A stretch of DNA of 64,000 nucleotides from Tetraselmis striata (Eukaryota; Chlorophyta; Chlorodendrophyceae; Chlorodendrales; Chlorodendraceae): NCBI GenBank assembly GCA_006384855.1, contig VCJN01002043.1, forward strand, positions 1 through 64,000, read 5' to 3'. Below, piece after piece: positions 1 through 13,005 of the stretch (position 1 is the first letter of the stretch; the number at the start of each line of letters is the position of its first letter). The notes below the pieces were generated by a model. It saw only the letters and a program-made list of their open reading frames with translations, did no database searches and was not told the DNA's origin. A program made the position numbers and the translations under genes.

Positions 1-1590
1 TCGCGTGGGCAGTGGGCGCGGTCGCAGCGACTGCGACATCGGCGGCGTTTTTGGGCCGTGGAAGGCGGGCCGCGGAGTGCAGCCCGCAGACGATCTGCGG
101 CGAGAAGGGGGCTGGACAAACGCAGAGGTAATGGCTGCAGCAGAGGTGGCATTCATGGCAGTATGAGAGGGTGGTTGGCGGAGGTTGGCGAAGTAGCCAG
201 TCGGCACTAGTGGGTAAGACTGCTGACCTGCGACGAGCGCGTCCACAGTTGAAATCACCCGCCCCCCCCCCCCCCCCCCCCCTCCCGCGGAGTGTGGCGG
301 ATCGCTGTGGCGCTAGGCCCAGTACGGACGGTACCAGTACAGGACTCGGCGGTAAGGATTAACCAGTACGACCGGCGGTACTATAGGGTACCGTCCCAGT
401 ATACGACGACGTACGCGGCGGCTCTACGTACGCTTACGAGTACGGACGTATAGCGGCGCTTTACCCCTACTGGATTGCTGCCTAAACGGCCGTCGTAGAG
501 ACGCTGCAAGGGTTTCACTGGTGCCAGTCCTGTCCCGGGGGCGAAAAAAACTTTACCCCTACAACCTGTACTGGTCACGAATAATGCCGCCGCGCGCCGC
601 CGCCAACGACGCGCGATGAGTACTACCGATACCGGCGGTACGAGTATATATGGTTGCGTTGCTACGACGAGAATGGTCCGGCAATGGTCTGGCCACTGGC
701 CAGCCCACTGCAGGCGGCGGAGAATCAGCAGCAGTAGAAAGCAGGTCGTCTGGACTTCCCCTGGAGCAGACGCGGATCGGACACGCCTCTCGTGGGACTC
801 GAACGACAGCAAAACGCCCACTATCCTACCCCTGCTAACACCCCCGCCCCAGTGTAGCCTGCCGGTGGGTGATTGCCCCCCCCCCCCCCCCCCCCCCCCT
901 CTCCTTCTGTCCGCCGCGTCGGGCGACAACAGTTCAGCCGAAACTCCGGCGAGCCGCGTGGCGCCCCAAGCCGCGCTGCTTTCAAATAGCGGCACATACC
1001 AGTAGCTACTACCCTTTCCAAACTCGCTATCCTACACGACCAGCTTCTCGCGCGCGAGGCTCCCGCGCCCCCCGCACCCCCGCTTCCCCTTTCGAAGCGG
1101 ATGGATCCAGATACACACTTGCCCGCACTCCGATCCCACACCGCCGGATAGGACAACGCCGCCCTGTAGGGGCGCGCCGGGTGTGTGCCCGGGGGCCGGC
1201 GAAGTGAGGGGGGGGGGGGGGGGGAGCAAGCCGCCCTTCGGCGCAGTAGATGGGACGCGGCAGGGATGCAGTGTCCCAACGACGCGGCCCACACCGCGAG
1301 TCTTCAGCTCCTTGCCCCCCCCCCCCCCCCCCCCCTTTCTCGCCGCCGCCGCCCTCCGCCCGCCGCTTCGGCCGTTGACTAAAGGGTTCAAATTTCGTAT
1401 TTACTCGTATTCACGAATTGCACGCAGTGCTTGAAGGGTCGGCTTGAACCCCCCCCCCCCCCCCCCCCCCCCCCCACCTCCCCCCCCCCCCCCCCTGCCC
1501 TTACCCTCCCAGCCAAACTCAAATCCCCCCCTCGCTCCCCTGCCCCGGTCGCGTCTCGCATACAGAAACCAGTCTGTAGGTGAAGACACA
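1..1590. other. Low-complexity upstream region, no gene recognised
   Basis: This stretch is GC-rich and broken up by homopolymers: C-runs near 263, 877, 1315 and 1449-1493, and a G-run near 1207. The open frames that cross it owe their length to poly-Pro or poly-Gly translated from those runs and show no conserved domain. The last few hundred bases presumably hold the promoter and 5' UTR of the thioredoxin reductase gene, but I see no recognisable promoter element. Confidence 0.6.
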
Positions 1591-4160
<2,570 letters not shown>

Positions 4161-5139
4161 CTAGGGTCGGCCTCCAAGCTGTGACGCACCGACGCGCCTC
4201 GTCGACAAGCGTCCTGGCTGTCGAACAATAGCAACGATAGGGCCCTCCGTACGACACCTTTTTAATTAATTGGGAGTACACCTTATTTGCGAGGCAAACT
4301 CATTTCGCACTTTGTCAAGCTCCCCCCCAATGCCCCCCCGGCCGCATAATGTTTGGAAACCTTCTCGTATTGTTCTCGTGCATCTTTCTTGCGTGGTACA
4401 TTACATTTGAGCGGCGTACTCATGCTGGCAGCCGGTCTTACTCCCGCTTCCAGCCCGCTGGGCACCAAGGCCAAAGAAAGCGCACCGCGACGATCACGAG
4501 AAGGAATGGACCGGTACGTGCACAACAAGAAAGGCCGGGAAAGCATGGCTGCCCAGGGGTGCCGATACGTAGCGCACTACCAACGCCTTCTCACCATCCG
4601 AGATGGCTCTGACCAGCGCGCCAGCTGCCTGCCTGACCCTGCGTTCTCTCATCTACACACTACCTCGACGCCCTCCCCCCTCCGGTGACATAGCGTTCGA
4701 CACAGGGTGCGGAAACGAGGCATGCATCGACTTCTCCATTGTTTCAACATGGACCGGTTCAATAAGCACGAAAATGTTAAAAGATCGCTGCGGCTGTGAA
4801 AGGTGGACTAACTGGACAGTCTATTTGGATGGAATTCCGGCAGTTAGAATATGTATTATATAATAGCTTGTAATTAGAAAAGATTACAAACAGTATTGAT
4901 AGATTGGATTATTTTGAGAGAAAGTGACAGGTACATCTCGGTCGCATTGCGAACCGATTTCGGAAAGCACTGAGGACATTGTTTGGATTTGTATTCAGCC
5001 CATTTATTCAGGAAAAGTACTTGTGCATTGTTTGTACTTAAAAAGCGATACAGAAATGCACACGGACGCACAACCATAAGATTACGTAAGTCATACTGGC
5101 GACGATTACTGTATTCTAAGCGTCTGGTACTCCTTGTAC

Positions 5140-5395
5140 ATCCCTTGTCCGCTCGTTAGAACAGTCGTCTCGTACGCGAGAGACCGGGTTCGATTCCTGG
5201 CTGATGTATTTCGGCAATATCGGCCCGGCGTGTCCCGGGTTTACTCGGTTGATGCATTAGCCCTTCGGGGTTCGAATGAGGCAATGGTCTACTGGCTCTG
5301 CCAGACCTACGACTGCACCTAGTTGGCGCACGAGGTCAAGTGCTGGGGCGGCTTCGGCCGATGTCCGATGGGCGAACTTAACTTTACTTTTACTC
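5140..5395 (+). mobile_element. tRNA-derived SINE, copy 1
   Basis: The 5' part resembles a tRNA and carries a good Pol III B box (GGTTCGATTCC, 5187-5197) with a degenerate A box upstream. The body that follows (about 5209-5355) is closely shared with the copy at 41389-41640, including the CCTTCGGGGTT and GCACGAGGTCAAGTGCTGGG segments. A short T- and AC-rich tail follows. Two dispersed copies sharing both a tRNA-like head and an unrelated body fit a SINE mobilised by an unlinked LINE. It is not a functional tRNA: the acceptor stem and CCA-side pairing are absent. Confidence 0.7.
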
Positions 5396-6154
5396 CTTGT
5401 ACAGTATTATTAAACGCGTATTTAAAACACGTACATACTGGAAAGGATTGCATGGCGCGTTTGGCACGGATTACTATAACTCCATCTGATCAAGGGATAT
5501 GCAGACATGAAGGATCACTCCATCCTACCGCTTGTAAACAATCTCGCACGACACAGAACTTCAACAATACTAAGGAGATTAACATCAGACCAGAATAGAA
5601 TACAAATACGCATAAACGCTAGGAGAGTGGCAAAACATGGCCACCGCCGGTAGGAAAACATGCCACCGATGCGCTAGTACTAGCAATGATGGAATTTGGG
5701 AGTTGGTCGCTAATTACTTCCGAAGCACGGCACGTCAAAATTCCGAAAACCGCACATAGAAAGCACAGACCAAAGCGGAAACGATGTGGCAACTTGCCGC
5801 TCGCGAGCGCTGTGGTGAGTAAAACACATCTCCACGTGCTCTGCCGTGCCGCTCTCGGGTCAGTAGGAAGTCGTTGGACGATGGCGATACAAACACATCG
5901 GGAGCGAGGACTGATGACTCCTTTTGATTGCAGGATGTCTTGTTCTCAAAGACTGTCCCTCTTGTTCAGCTGCCAACATGCCGGCGCAGCACCATACACC
6001 GCCACATCAACAGTTCGGGTTCGGCTTGTGGGCGGGCACAGAGCGTCGACCCGCCAACGGGGCGGACCCGGACGGCTTGCGATCAGCCGTGGTGCGCTGA
6101 GACTCTCCATGCATACAAACCATAGGCAACCTCTTAGACCATAAGTACTGCGGA

Positions 6155-6450
6155 GCGGCATGCAGGATCTGACGCCCATGCTCTGCGCCGGTACCCGGAC
6201 TAACCTATATACCTCGTACCGAAGCCCCGGACCTGCAGGATGCGCCCCCCCCCCCCCCTCCCCGCTCCCAGCACAATCACGGCCTACTCATGGGCTGATC
6301 ACGCGGAGGGGCAGTCGAGAGGCGTGTGGTGGGCGCAACTCTGGCACCAATCACGGCGCCTGGGACACCAAGCTCAACTGCCGCATCGCGGGATCTTCTG
6401 TGAGAGCATAGGTGCCGCTTTTCCGCCCGAGTCCTGGGAGGTTGCCTAAA
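6155..6450 (-). repeat. Dispersed repeat family A, copy 1
   Basis: The reverse complement of this stretch aligns by eye with 10455-10740. Shared blocks include CAACCTCCCA at one end, a GCGATG.GGCAG block in the middle, and GACCGGCGC-like sequence towards the other end, with a G/C homopolymer at different positions inside. It is non-coding and probably a short mobile element; I could not identify termini. Confidence 0.5.
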
Positions 6451-6739
6451 GTTGATAGTGCGACAAAATTTAGTCGAGAAGCGCTTAGTTTAGCCTAGAG
6501 GTGTCATTACTTTTAGCCGAAAATCTACGCGAGCAGCGCTTAAGCTCGGTTTCGCGCCAGCGATGCGTCCCCGTGTCCATTGTGGGGCCTTATAGGAAGC
6601 ACGTGCGTGGTGGAGCTTGATGAGAAGAACCGGCCCCTGGGGGGGGGGGGGGGGGGGGGGGGACTCCCCACAGAGATGGCAGCGGCAGTGGCGGCTGCTC
6701 ACCGCTTTGACAAGCAGCACAGGCCATCGCCTCTCTCTG

Positions 6740-6890
6740 CAAGAGGATACTTGTCCCATTCAAATTCGAAATTCCTTGCAGCCATATTCCCGGGCGAACC
6801 AGGCCAGCTGTCTCACGGCCCGCCTGCATGACCCTGAACAGGGTCCACGAATCAAAGCGTGCCGCGCTCTGAAGGCCAAGTGTTCCATCC
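6740..6890 (+). repeat. Dispersed repeat family B, copy 1
   Basis: This stretch matches the reverse complement of about 36590-36780. The shared core reads CCAGCTGTCTCACGGCCC, and a second block is CTCTGAAGGCCAAGTG. It is non-coding and likely part of a degraded transposable element. Confidence 0.5.
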
Positions 6891-7495
6891 ACTGCACGTC
6901 ACTGCGGGGCCACCGATGCCCCCCGTGATGCACAAAGGCCAACTTCCTCTCCTGACGTCTACAGCTGAGCTCAGGACAGCGAGCCAACTTGTGCTCTCCG
7001 CGGCCGAAGTCGATTGGTTTATCGTGCGAGCCTCCCGCTGCCACGACGGCCCACGAGGTGCGCATGCCATCAGCGCACAGGGGCCGCCGTCGCCTCCCGG
7101 GTGTCCGCGCCACTCCTCCGCAGTGGGGGGGCTTCCGCACCCGCCCAATCGAGGGAAGGCCATGGGATTGGGGGCTTCATCGCGGCAACACAAGCCCGCG
7201 GCGCCCTCGTCCGCGGCGCCCGAAGGTCGCTGACTGCGGGCGCGGCGGCATGCTGAACCGGAGCGGACGCAACGGTCGGGAGGCGCCATGCGGAAAGGGG
7301 GGAGGCACAGGAGGGGGAGGGGGGTTATGAGTCATCTCCAGCAGGCCTCCGGGAAGGGTCCGTACGAGCCGATTAGCAAACGGTTGCTGCCTAACGGGCC
7401 GGTTGGTTTCGGGATTAGATATAGTTATACTGTAGAATTAAGTCTGTTAAGTCTGTTAAGATAAGTTAGGCTATTAAGCTCAAACTTAAGAGACT

Positions 7496-7564
7496 AAACT
7501 TAACTTTATATTTCTTAAGTAGTTTAACTTAACTCAAACTTAACTTTATATTTCTTAAGTAGTT
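7496..7564 (+). repeat. 29-bp direct duplication in an AT-rich stretch
   Basis: A 29-bp unit at 7496-7524 recurs exactly at 7536-7564 (period 40 bp). It sits within a TTAA-rich region (7420-7620) full of CTTAAG and TTAAGT motifs, unlike the surrounding GC-rich sequence. Confidence 0.85.
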
Positions 7565-8929
7565 AAGTTGACTTGACTTAACAATTAAATTAAGTTAAGT
7601 CAGCCCAGAATCCACTTAAGCCCAACCCTGGTCTTCCCCTTTGCCCCGAGGGGCTTGACTGAAACCGTTTCTGTGCGAGGCCCTCAGATCTGAGCCTGCC
7701 GCTTCCCTTTCGGCAAACCGCAATCACGCTTTGGGTGTGTTATCTGTGCCGTTGTTTTGGATGCCCCCCCCCCCCCCCCCCTGGGGATGCAAGGGAAGAA
7801 ATGTAACGGAACCACTAACCACGCTTTGGGTTCGCAGTATCTATATCGTCGTTGTGGACCCCCCCTCCCTCCCAATGCGGGGGGAGAGTGAATGAAACAA
7901 CAAGTATTTCACAACACACTCTAATAATGATCGGAAATCGCCGCGAACATCAGACACGCGTTGCTACAAAACGAATCACTACATTTCGACCCGCGAACCC
8001 TAATGAAATGGTGTCCCCATACAGTATTCGAAATACACCACAGAAAGTGCGCGGGTGCATGGACCCGGTTCTGCGAAACACATCGCTGTTGGGCAGACCT
8101 CTGAACCCGATCAAAATGACATGGTTCGCGTACCGACTCCTTAACGCCGGCTCATCTCACCTGACCATCATCCGGATTCAGTGGGGAGTGGGGGGGGGGG
8201 GGGGGGGGTCTTGAGACAGGTTTGGCCCTGGTTCAGAGCCCGTGCCAGCACCGCACCGGGCTCGTTGACGTACCTCATGCCCCCCACAGCGGCCGCCAGG
8301 CCGTCAATATCCATCCCGGCCGCACCCGCGCCCTGCGTGCGCACATGTGTTGTCACGCGGGGCTATGGCACCCGGGTGCATGCACACCCGGGGGGGGGGG
8401 GGGGGGGGGGGGCTGCGCTCTGAACCGGCCGCCATAGTGGAGGTGCGGCTAGGTTATCACTTTTTACTGCCAGGACTCCCTGACGATCCCTCTGTGGACG
8501 GACAAAAAGAAGGGGAACACGAGAAGGAATACAAAAGATAACAGACAGTGTTTTAGGGTTTAGCTAGGGTTTGCGTGTTATGACTTGTAAGTCTGGATGG
8601 ACAAGTAACACGGGGGGCGCGGGATGGGGGCGGCGGAGGAGCGGTTTTGACTCACCCCTGTGGTCGGCGCCGCGTCCTCCTCCATGCGCTCCGGCTGCCC
8701 CCTGCCGCCCCTCCGCCCCCGCCCCCGGCTGGCCCTGTCAGATGAGGCGCCCCGGCCGCCGCCGCCGCCGCTGCCTTTGCTTGATCGCCGTTTGACGTGC
8801 AGCGCGTCAAAGTCAAAGCTGCGGACACCCGGGCCGGGGACCCCGGGGAGGCACAGCGGTCGGGGGATAAGGATGGGGCTGAAACGCGCCTGGAAGTGTA
8901 TGCGGGCATATAAAATATGCATGGTATAT

Positions 8930-9250
8930 GCACAGTTTTATATTAAATATAGATAAATAAAGATAACTATAAACATAGATTAAAATTCAAATATACCTAT
9001 AAATATAAATGAATAAATATATATATATATAGAATTAATATTAATATTAGATATATTACCAATATTACATAGAAATACAATTACAAATATAAATATAAAA
9101 AGACATATAAATAAATGAATAAATATATATAGACCATAAATATATACATATGTATACATATATATATGTATGCATACATATGGTGTTAATTTATTGATTT
9201 ATGTAATATTACAATTTCATTTTCATTTGTGTGTTTGTGTGTGTGTGTGG
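8930..9250. repeat. AT-rich microsatellite-like stretch
   Basis: The sequence is nearly pure A and T, with ATA/TAT, AAATATA and TACATA repeats, ending in a GT-rich run (about 9227-9250). No coding potential is visible. It could be a replication or matrix-attachment type region, but nothing in the sequence proves that. Confidence 0.7.
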
Positions 9251-9706
9251 GTGGCGGTGATATCATGTGGATGTAAAGAAATCGATTCACAGCTAGTACT
9301 GTCGTAATGTATGTGAAAAACAAAGAGGAACTCAGAGTTGATTCTTATTATGTACAGCGCGGAATGTGAGCAGACGCGCTTCGGGGGTAATTTAGTTGCA
9401 GCTGCGCAAAAGTACATGGGCATATGACAGGTGTTGACGCCATGACATCTGCCGCCCGTAACTGTTGCGCCCAAGATGATTCATGGGTGCTCCACTTAGT
9501 ACACCAACGTGTGTACACACATTGAGATTGTTTCATTCGCGCATTGTCACTGCTTTCAACAACCCCCCCCCCTCTTTGTAAACTACCCACTTGACGAATT
9601 CCATAAGGGCACATGACAAAGTACACGTTTGAAGACGTCGACAGCGTGGGACGAAACAATGCATCGTGGGACCCACAGCACCAGCTTCATGGTGATGTAA
9701 TTTGCG

Positions 9707-9738
<32 letters not shown>
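9707..9738 (+). repeat. (TG)n microsatellite
   Basis: An uninterrupted TG run of about 13 units lies downstream of the zinc-finger gene, or within its next intron. It has no other visible function. Confidence 0.9.
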
Positions 9739-9739
<1 letters not shown>

Positions 9740-9772
9740 CCGCGGTTGGTGGGGGGGGGAAGGGGGTCTCAC

Positions 9773-10138
9773 CACTTGGGGAAGTGGTGCACGCCTAGGA
9801 GGTGCTGCTTGCGGCTGTGCGGGCATGGAAAGCGGCGCCCACAGCCCTCCACGAGGCACTGGAACTGCAGCGCCAGTGGGGTGCGGAGGCCAGGGCCCGG
9901 GGGAAGCAGAGGTGGGGGGGGAGGGGGGGGGTCCGGGGTTAGCGCGGCAGCCCCGCCATGGCTTGCTTTACCTGGGCGGGCATGACGAGGGGCCTCCGGG
10001 GGGGGGGGGGGGAGGGGGCGCACCACTTTCATGCCGCGGGCGACCTGCGCAGCGAAGAAGGAGTCGTGCGACTCCTCCAGGTGAAGCGCCAGCAGGTGCT
10101 CCGTGGGTAGCATGCGCTTGCAGACGGAGCACTGCGGG
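9773..10138 (-). CDS. ZNF511-like C2H2 zinc-finger protein (partial gene model)
   Basis: Two minus-strand exons are visible. The first, about 10138-10027, carries a CSVC...HLLALHLEESHD finger; the acceptor at 10139-10140 or one 7 bp further in would fit. The second, 9864-9773, begins FQCLVEGC and carries a C-x4-C...H-x4-H-type finger. The order and wording of the two fingers follow the ZNF511 family, a conserved eukaryotic nuclear protein of poorly defined role. The junction is phase 0 with GT-AG. The intron (9865-10026) starts with a sense-strand C-run, and the second exon's donor at 9772 is also followed by one. ZNF511 normally has a further finger upstream and a short tail downstream; I could not place those exons with confidence. 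Confidence 0.62.
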
Positions 10139-10454
10139 CTGCGGGACAGCAGCGAGGCCGTCGTAACCAGGGCTGCGCTTGCCTCCCCCCCCCCCCCCCC
10201 CCCCCCCCCCCCGGGGGCCACACACACACCTTGGTGAAGGCCGATCCTTAAAAGAGTTCCAGGGGCCCAAAAATACGACTTGATTCGCCGCACCGCTTCA
10301 AGTATTATGCGACGCGGTTGTGGTTTTTTCTGATATACGTTTCATTTGCTGTGTACGGCGTTACCCGTCTTCGCGGACATCAAAAGCAACGACCACTACG
10401 CTTGAGCCCAAATTCCACTGTTGCGGTATCCCGGGGTTATGCATACCCTGTAAA

Positions 10455-10740
10455 CTACAGACAACCTCCCAAAACTAGGCCGGAAAAAGTGGCCCCTACA
10501 GTATGATCTCTCAGAATACCTCGCGATGTGGCAGCTGAAGTTCGTGTTTCGAGCGCCATAATTGGGGATAGTGTCGCGCACACCGCACTTGTCTCTACGG
10601 CCATTTCTCGCAATCCGCCCATCTGCTCGCATGATTGTGCGGGGAGCGGAGGTGGCGGGGCGCAGGGGCGCAACCTGCCCCACCCGCGATACCGGTATGA
10701 GGTACTAACCCGGGGACCGGCGCGCGGAGCAAGGGTACCA
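10455..10740 (+). repeat. Dispersed repeat family A, copy 2
   Basis: This copy is inverted relative to the one at 6155-6450, with an estimated 70-80% identity by eye over aligned blocks. The two copies lie about 4 kb apart on either side of the zinc-finger gene. Confidence 0.5.
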
Positions 10741-11088
10741 GTACTGTTATGCTGAGCCCCCCCCCCCCCCCCCCCCCTCCCGCGCTCCCGGCTCTCACAG
10801 CCTCTGCTGAAAGCATGAGCAGTAGGAATGCCAGATACTGATCCGATCAGCCGCAAGTCAAGCCTCGGAGATATGCCCACAGGATAGGTCGGAGATAAGC
10901 GCAGCCAGGAAGATGCTGGTAAAGCTGTGCGCGCAACTCCCCTAGTTGAGTAAAGCCAGGTGAGCCTTAACGTCATCAGAGGGGTGCTCATTGGGCTCGA
11001 CGCTGGCCTTGGAGACACACACCGGGGCATCCAAGCCATCCCGATTCCCAGTGATACAGAGACGCCGTGGCCATGCGACCGCCCTCAC

Positions 11089-11177
11089 CGGTTGGTCATG
11101 GGCACCGGCATCGCAACTTCCTTGGCGACGCTTTGCAGCAGCTGCTCGCGCTCCGATGGCGACAGCCGCATCGCCTC
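11089..11177 (-). other. Possible single coding exon, gene unknown
   Basis: On the minus strand an AG acceptor at 11178-11179 opens a frame reading EAMRLSPSEREQLLQSVAKE, which ends at a good GTGAGG donor (11088). The composition looks coding (charged helix, no homopolymer), but I recognise no family and found no partner exon with matching phase. It could be an upstream exon of the ZNF511-like gene or unrelated. Confidence 0.2.
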
Positions 11178-11344
11178 CTGCGCAGGCAGCACAGCGGCGC
11201 TTACACTGGGCAGGACGGATAGCAAGTGAATCACGTACATCAAAGCCAGTATCGAGAGTATGCCATAAGTGGTTGTCAAGTGCGGGGTAGCAAATGCATG
11301 TAAATCTCAACCAAAATAACACGGTCTCACTGTTGCATCGTTGC

Positions 11345-11424
11345 ATTCCCTCTCTGTCTTGCTAGCTGTCTGTCTCTTGCTGTCTCTATCTATCTGGCGC
11401 TATCTCTCTCCGTCTCTCGCTCCC

Positions 11425-11462
<38 letters not shown>
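11345..11462 (+). repeat. CT-rich microsatellite region
   Basis: The sequence is an imperfect CTGTCT/CTAT array that becomes a pure CT dinucleotide run after a C-run (about 11421-11462). Confidence 0.85.
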
Positions 11463-11463
<1 letters not shown>

Positions 11464-13005
11464 GCGAGATAGATAGAAAGAAAGAATGAAAAAGTGGATG
11501 GGCAACATCACGGCAGGGAAACTTCACTGTGGCATATGGAGCCATCAGCAGCCGCCGCTAGGGTCGCTCCGTTCACAGCGGACTGGAAGTGATGACAACA
11601 GGAGGAGTAACGGATAGAAGGGGGCTGAGTGAGAGGGAAAGGGCGGGTACGGGAGGGAGAGGAGGGAGAGGGAGGAGAAGGGGGAGGCGGTAAAAATAAA
11701 AAAGCCGGGGGGGGGGGGGGGGGGGGGGTTCAAGGAAAGAAGCCTGCTTTGCCTGCTTTGCCCACACTTCTCGCTCCGCATTGCCTGCAGCGGTCAGTAG
11801 GGGGCACGTGTCAGGGTGGCTGCTGCTGGGGCCCAGGAATGGTCAACGTAGCACCGCGCACACGGGGTTGCAGACAGGCTGCGCGCCAGTCCGGGCGATC
11901 GGGCGCACCGATGTCGAAAAGTGGGCTGCCGGGGAGCGGACGCCGACGGGCCGCCACATATTTTGGGAACGGCGGCGGCGGCGGAGGCGGCGGAGGCACC
12001 TCTTGTTCCCACATGGCTCCCCCTGCCTGATGAGAGGTCTCGTCGACGGCTGCCATGGTAGGCTACAGAGTAGCTTTTGTCGTGTGTATCGACTAGGGAT
12101 TACGGCCCGGCAGTCGCAAATTCGCGCTGACGGCGTTATTGTGCCGGCGACCAGGACTCGTTTCAGTCGCTACTGGTAGCAGTCCGCCAAGTGACGGGCA
12201 AGCAGCAGCGACGTGTACCGTGCTTAAATTAAGGGCTCGGGGTTGCATATGTATAGGCACGATCCCGTCCCACGAAGATACCGCCACTTTAATTAATGTA
12301 AACGGTATTAATCCTTTCCGGATTCGCGGCTTGCTAATATTTTCCAATTTGCGGCTCATTACTAATTGAGAAAGGCCGTCAGGGGGACGCTGATGTAAAG
12401 GTTTCACGAATATGGCTGCAAGTCGTAACCCTGGCGGTACGCGTAGGACGAGTTGATATCCTTATGGAAAGGATTAATCTTGAATCCTGAATCCGCCCTA
12501 GTCCTGTGATATTATACAGTTTTATTCCGCGGTTAAGTTGTTGCTGGCAGCAGGTAGCGCTAATCCTTGTACCAGGGGTTACCCCTCCTTGTACCACGTT
12601 GACGAATGATAACTTCTGCCCAAACAGGATCACCATCACTTTATATGTATTAATTGACATGGGTACCAAGGGAAGCTCGCGATATTGCAGGTCGACGGAG
12701 TCATTATCTGTTTCACCGCCGTGCCGGCGCGAGCCCACTCGTTCAGCAGATGTCCACCGCCTCGTCCGCCGGGCTCGACGCCGGAACCGCGGGGTCGGAC
12801 GGTGCGGCAGATGACCACATTCCGGATGCCCACTGCGTCACTCATGCCAGGGCCTCTGCGCCACGTCCCAGTGGGCCGGCCCCTGGCACGGGACGACCGG
12901 CAGCGGCCACATGCCTTGCAGCCGATCTCCGCTCGCCGGCACCGCCCGGTGAGCACCACCGCCAGTCACCGGTGCGGCGCTGGTTCGTCGGCCACTTGCC
13001 GCCAG

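Larger units (their letters stand above)
4161..9772. other. Intergenic region, repeat-rich, no host gene recognised
   Basis: Between the thioredoxin reductase stop and the zinc-finger gene I find no frame with a recognisable domain or consistent splice structure. The region holds a SINE (5140-5395), copies of two dispersed repeats (6155-6450 and 6740-6890), a short tandem duplication (7496-7564), several G/C homopolymers (6640, 7765, 8189, 8390) and an AT-rich stretch (8930-9250). Confidence 0.6.
10139..13005. other. Intergenic region with homopolymers and simple repeats
   Basis: No convincing gene is seen. The region contains C-runs (10186, 10757), dispersed repeat family A copy 2 (10455-10740), a CT-rich microsatellite (11345-11462), a G-run (11708) and AT-richer DNA (12060-12660). 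One possible isolated minus-strand exon (11177-11089) is listed separately. Frames near 12700-13000 may include unrecognised 5' sequence of the LDAH gene. Confidence 0.5.

Noticed and set aside
5150-5215. Functional tRNA gene with a CGT-like anticodon
   Set aside because: The B box is good, but acceptor-stem pairing is missing and the sequence continues into a body shared with 41.4 kb, so it is a SINE head.
9533-9707. Last exon of the ZNF511-like gene read after the TG repeat
   Set aside because: An acceptor with matching phase exists, but the translation does not resemble the family tail and also overlaps another plausible non-coding repeat.
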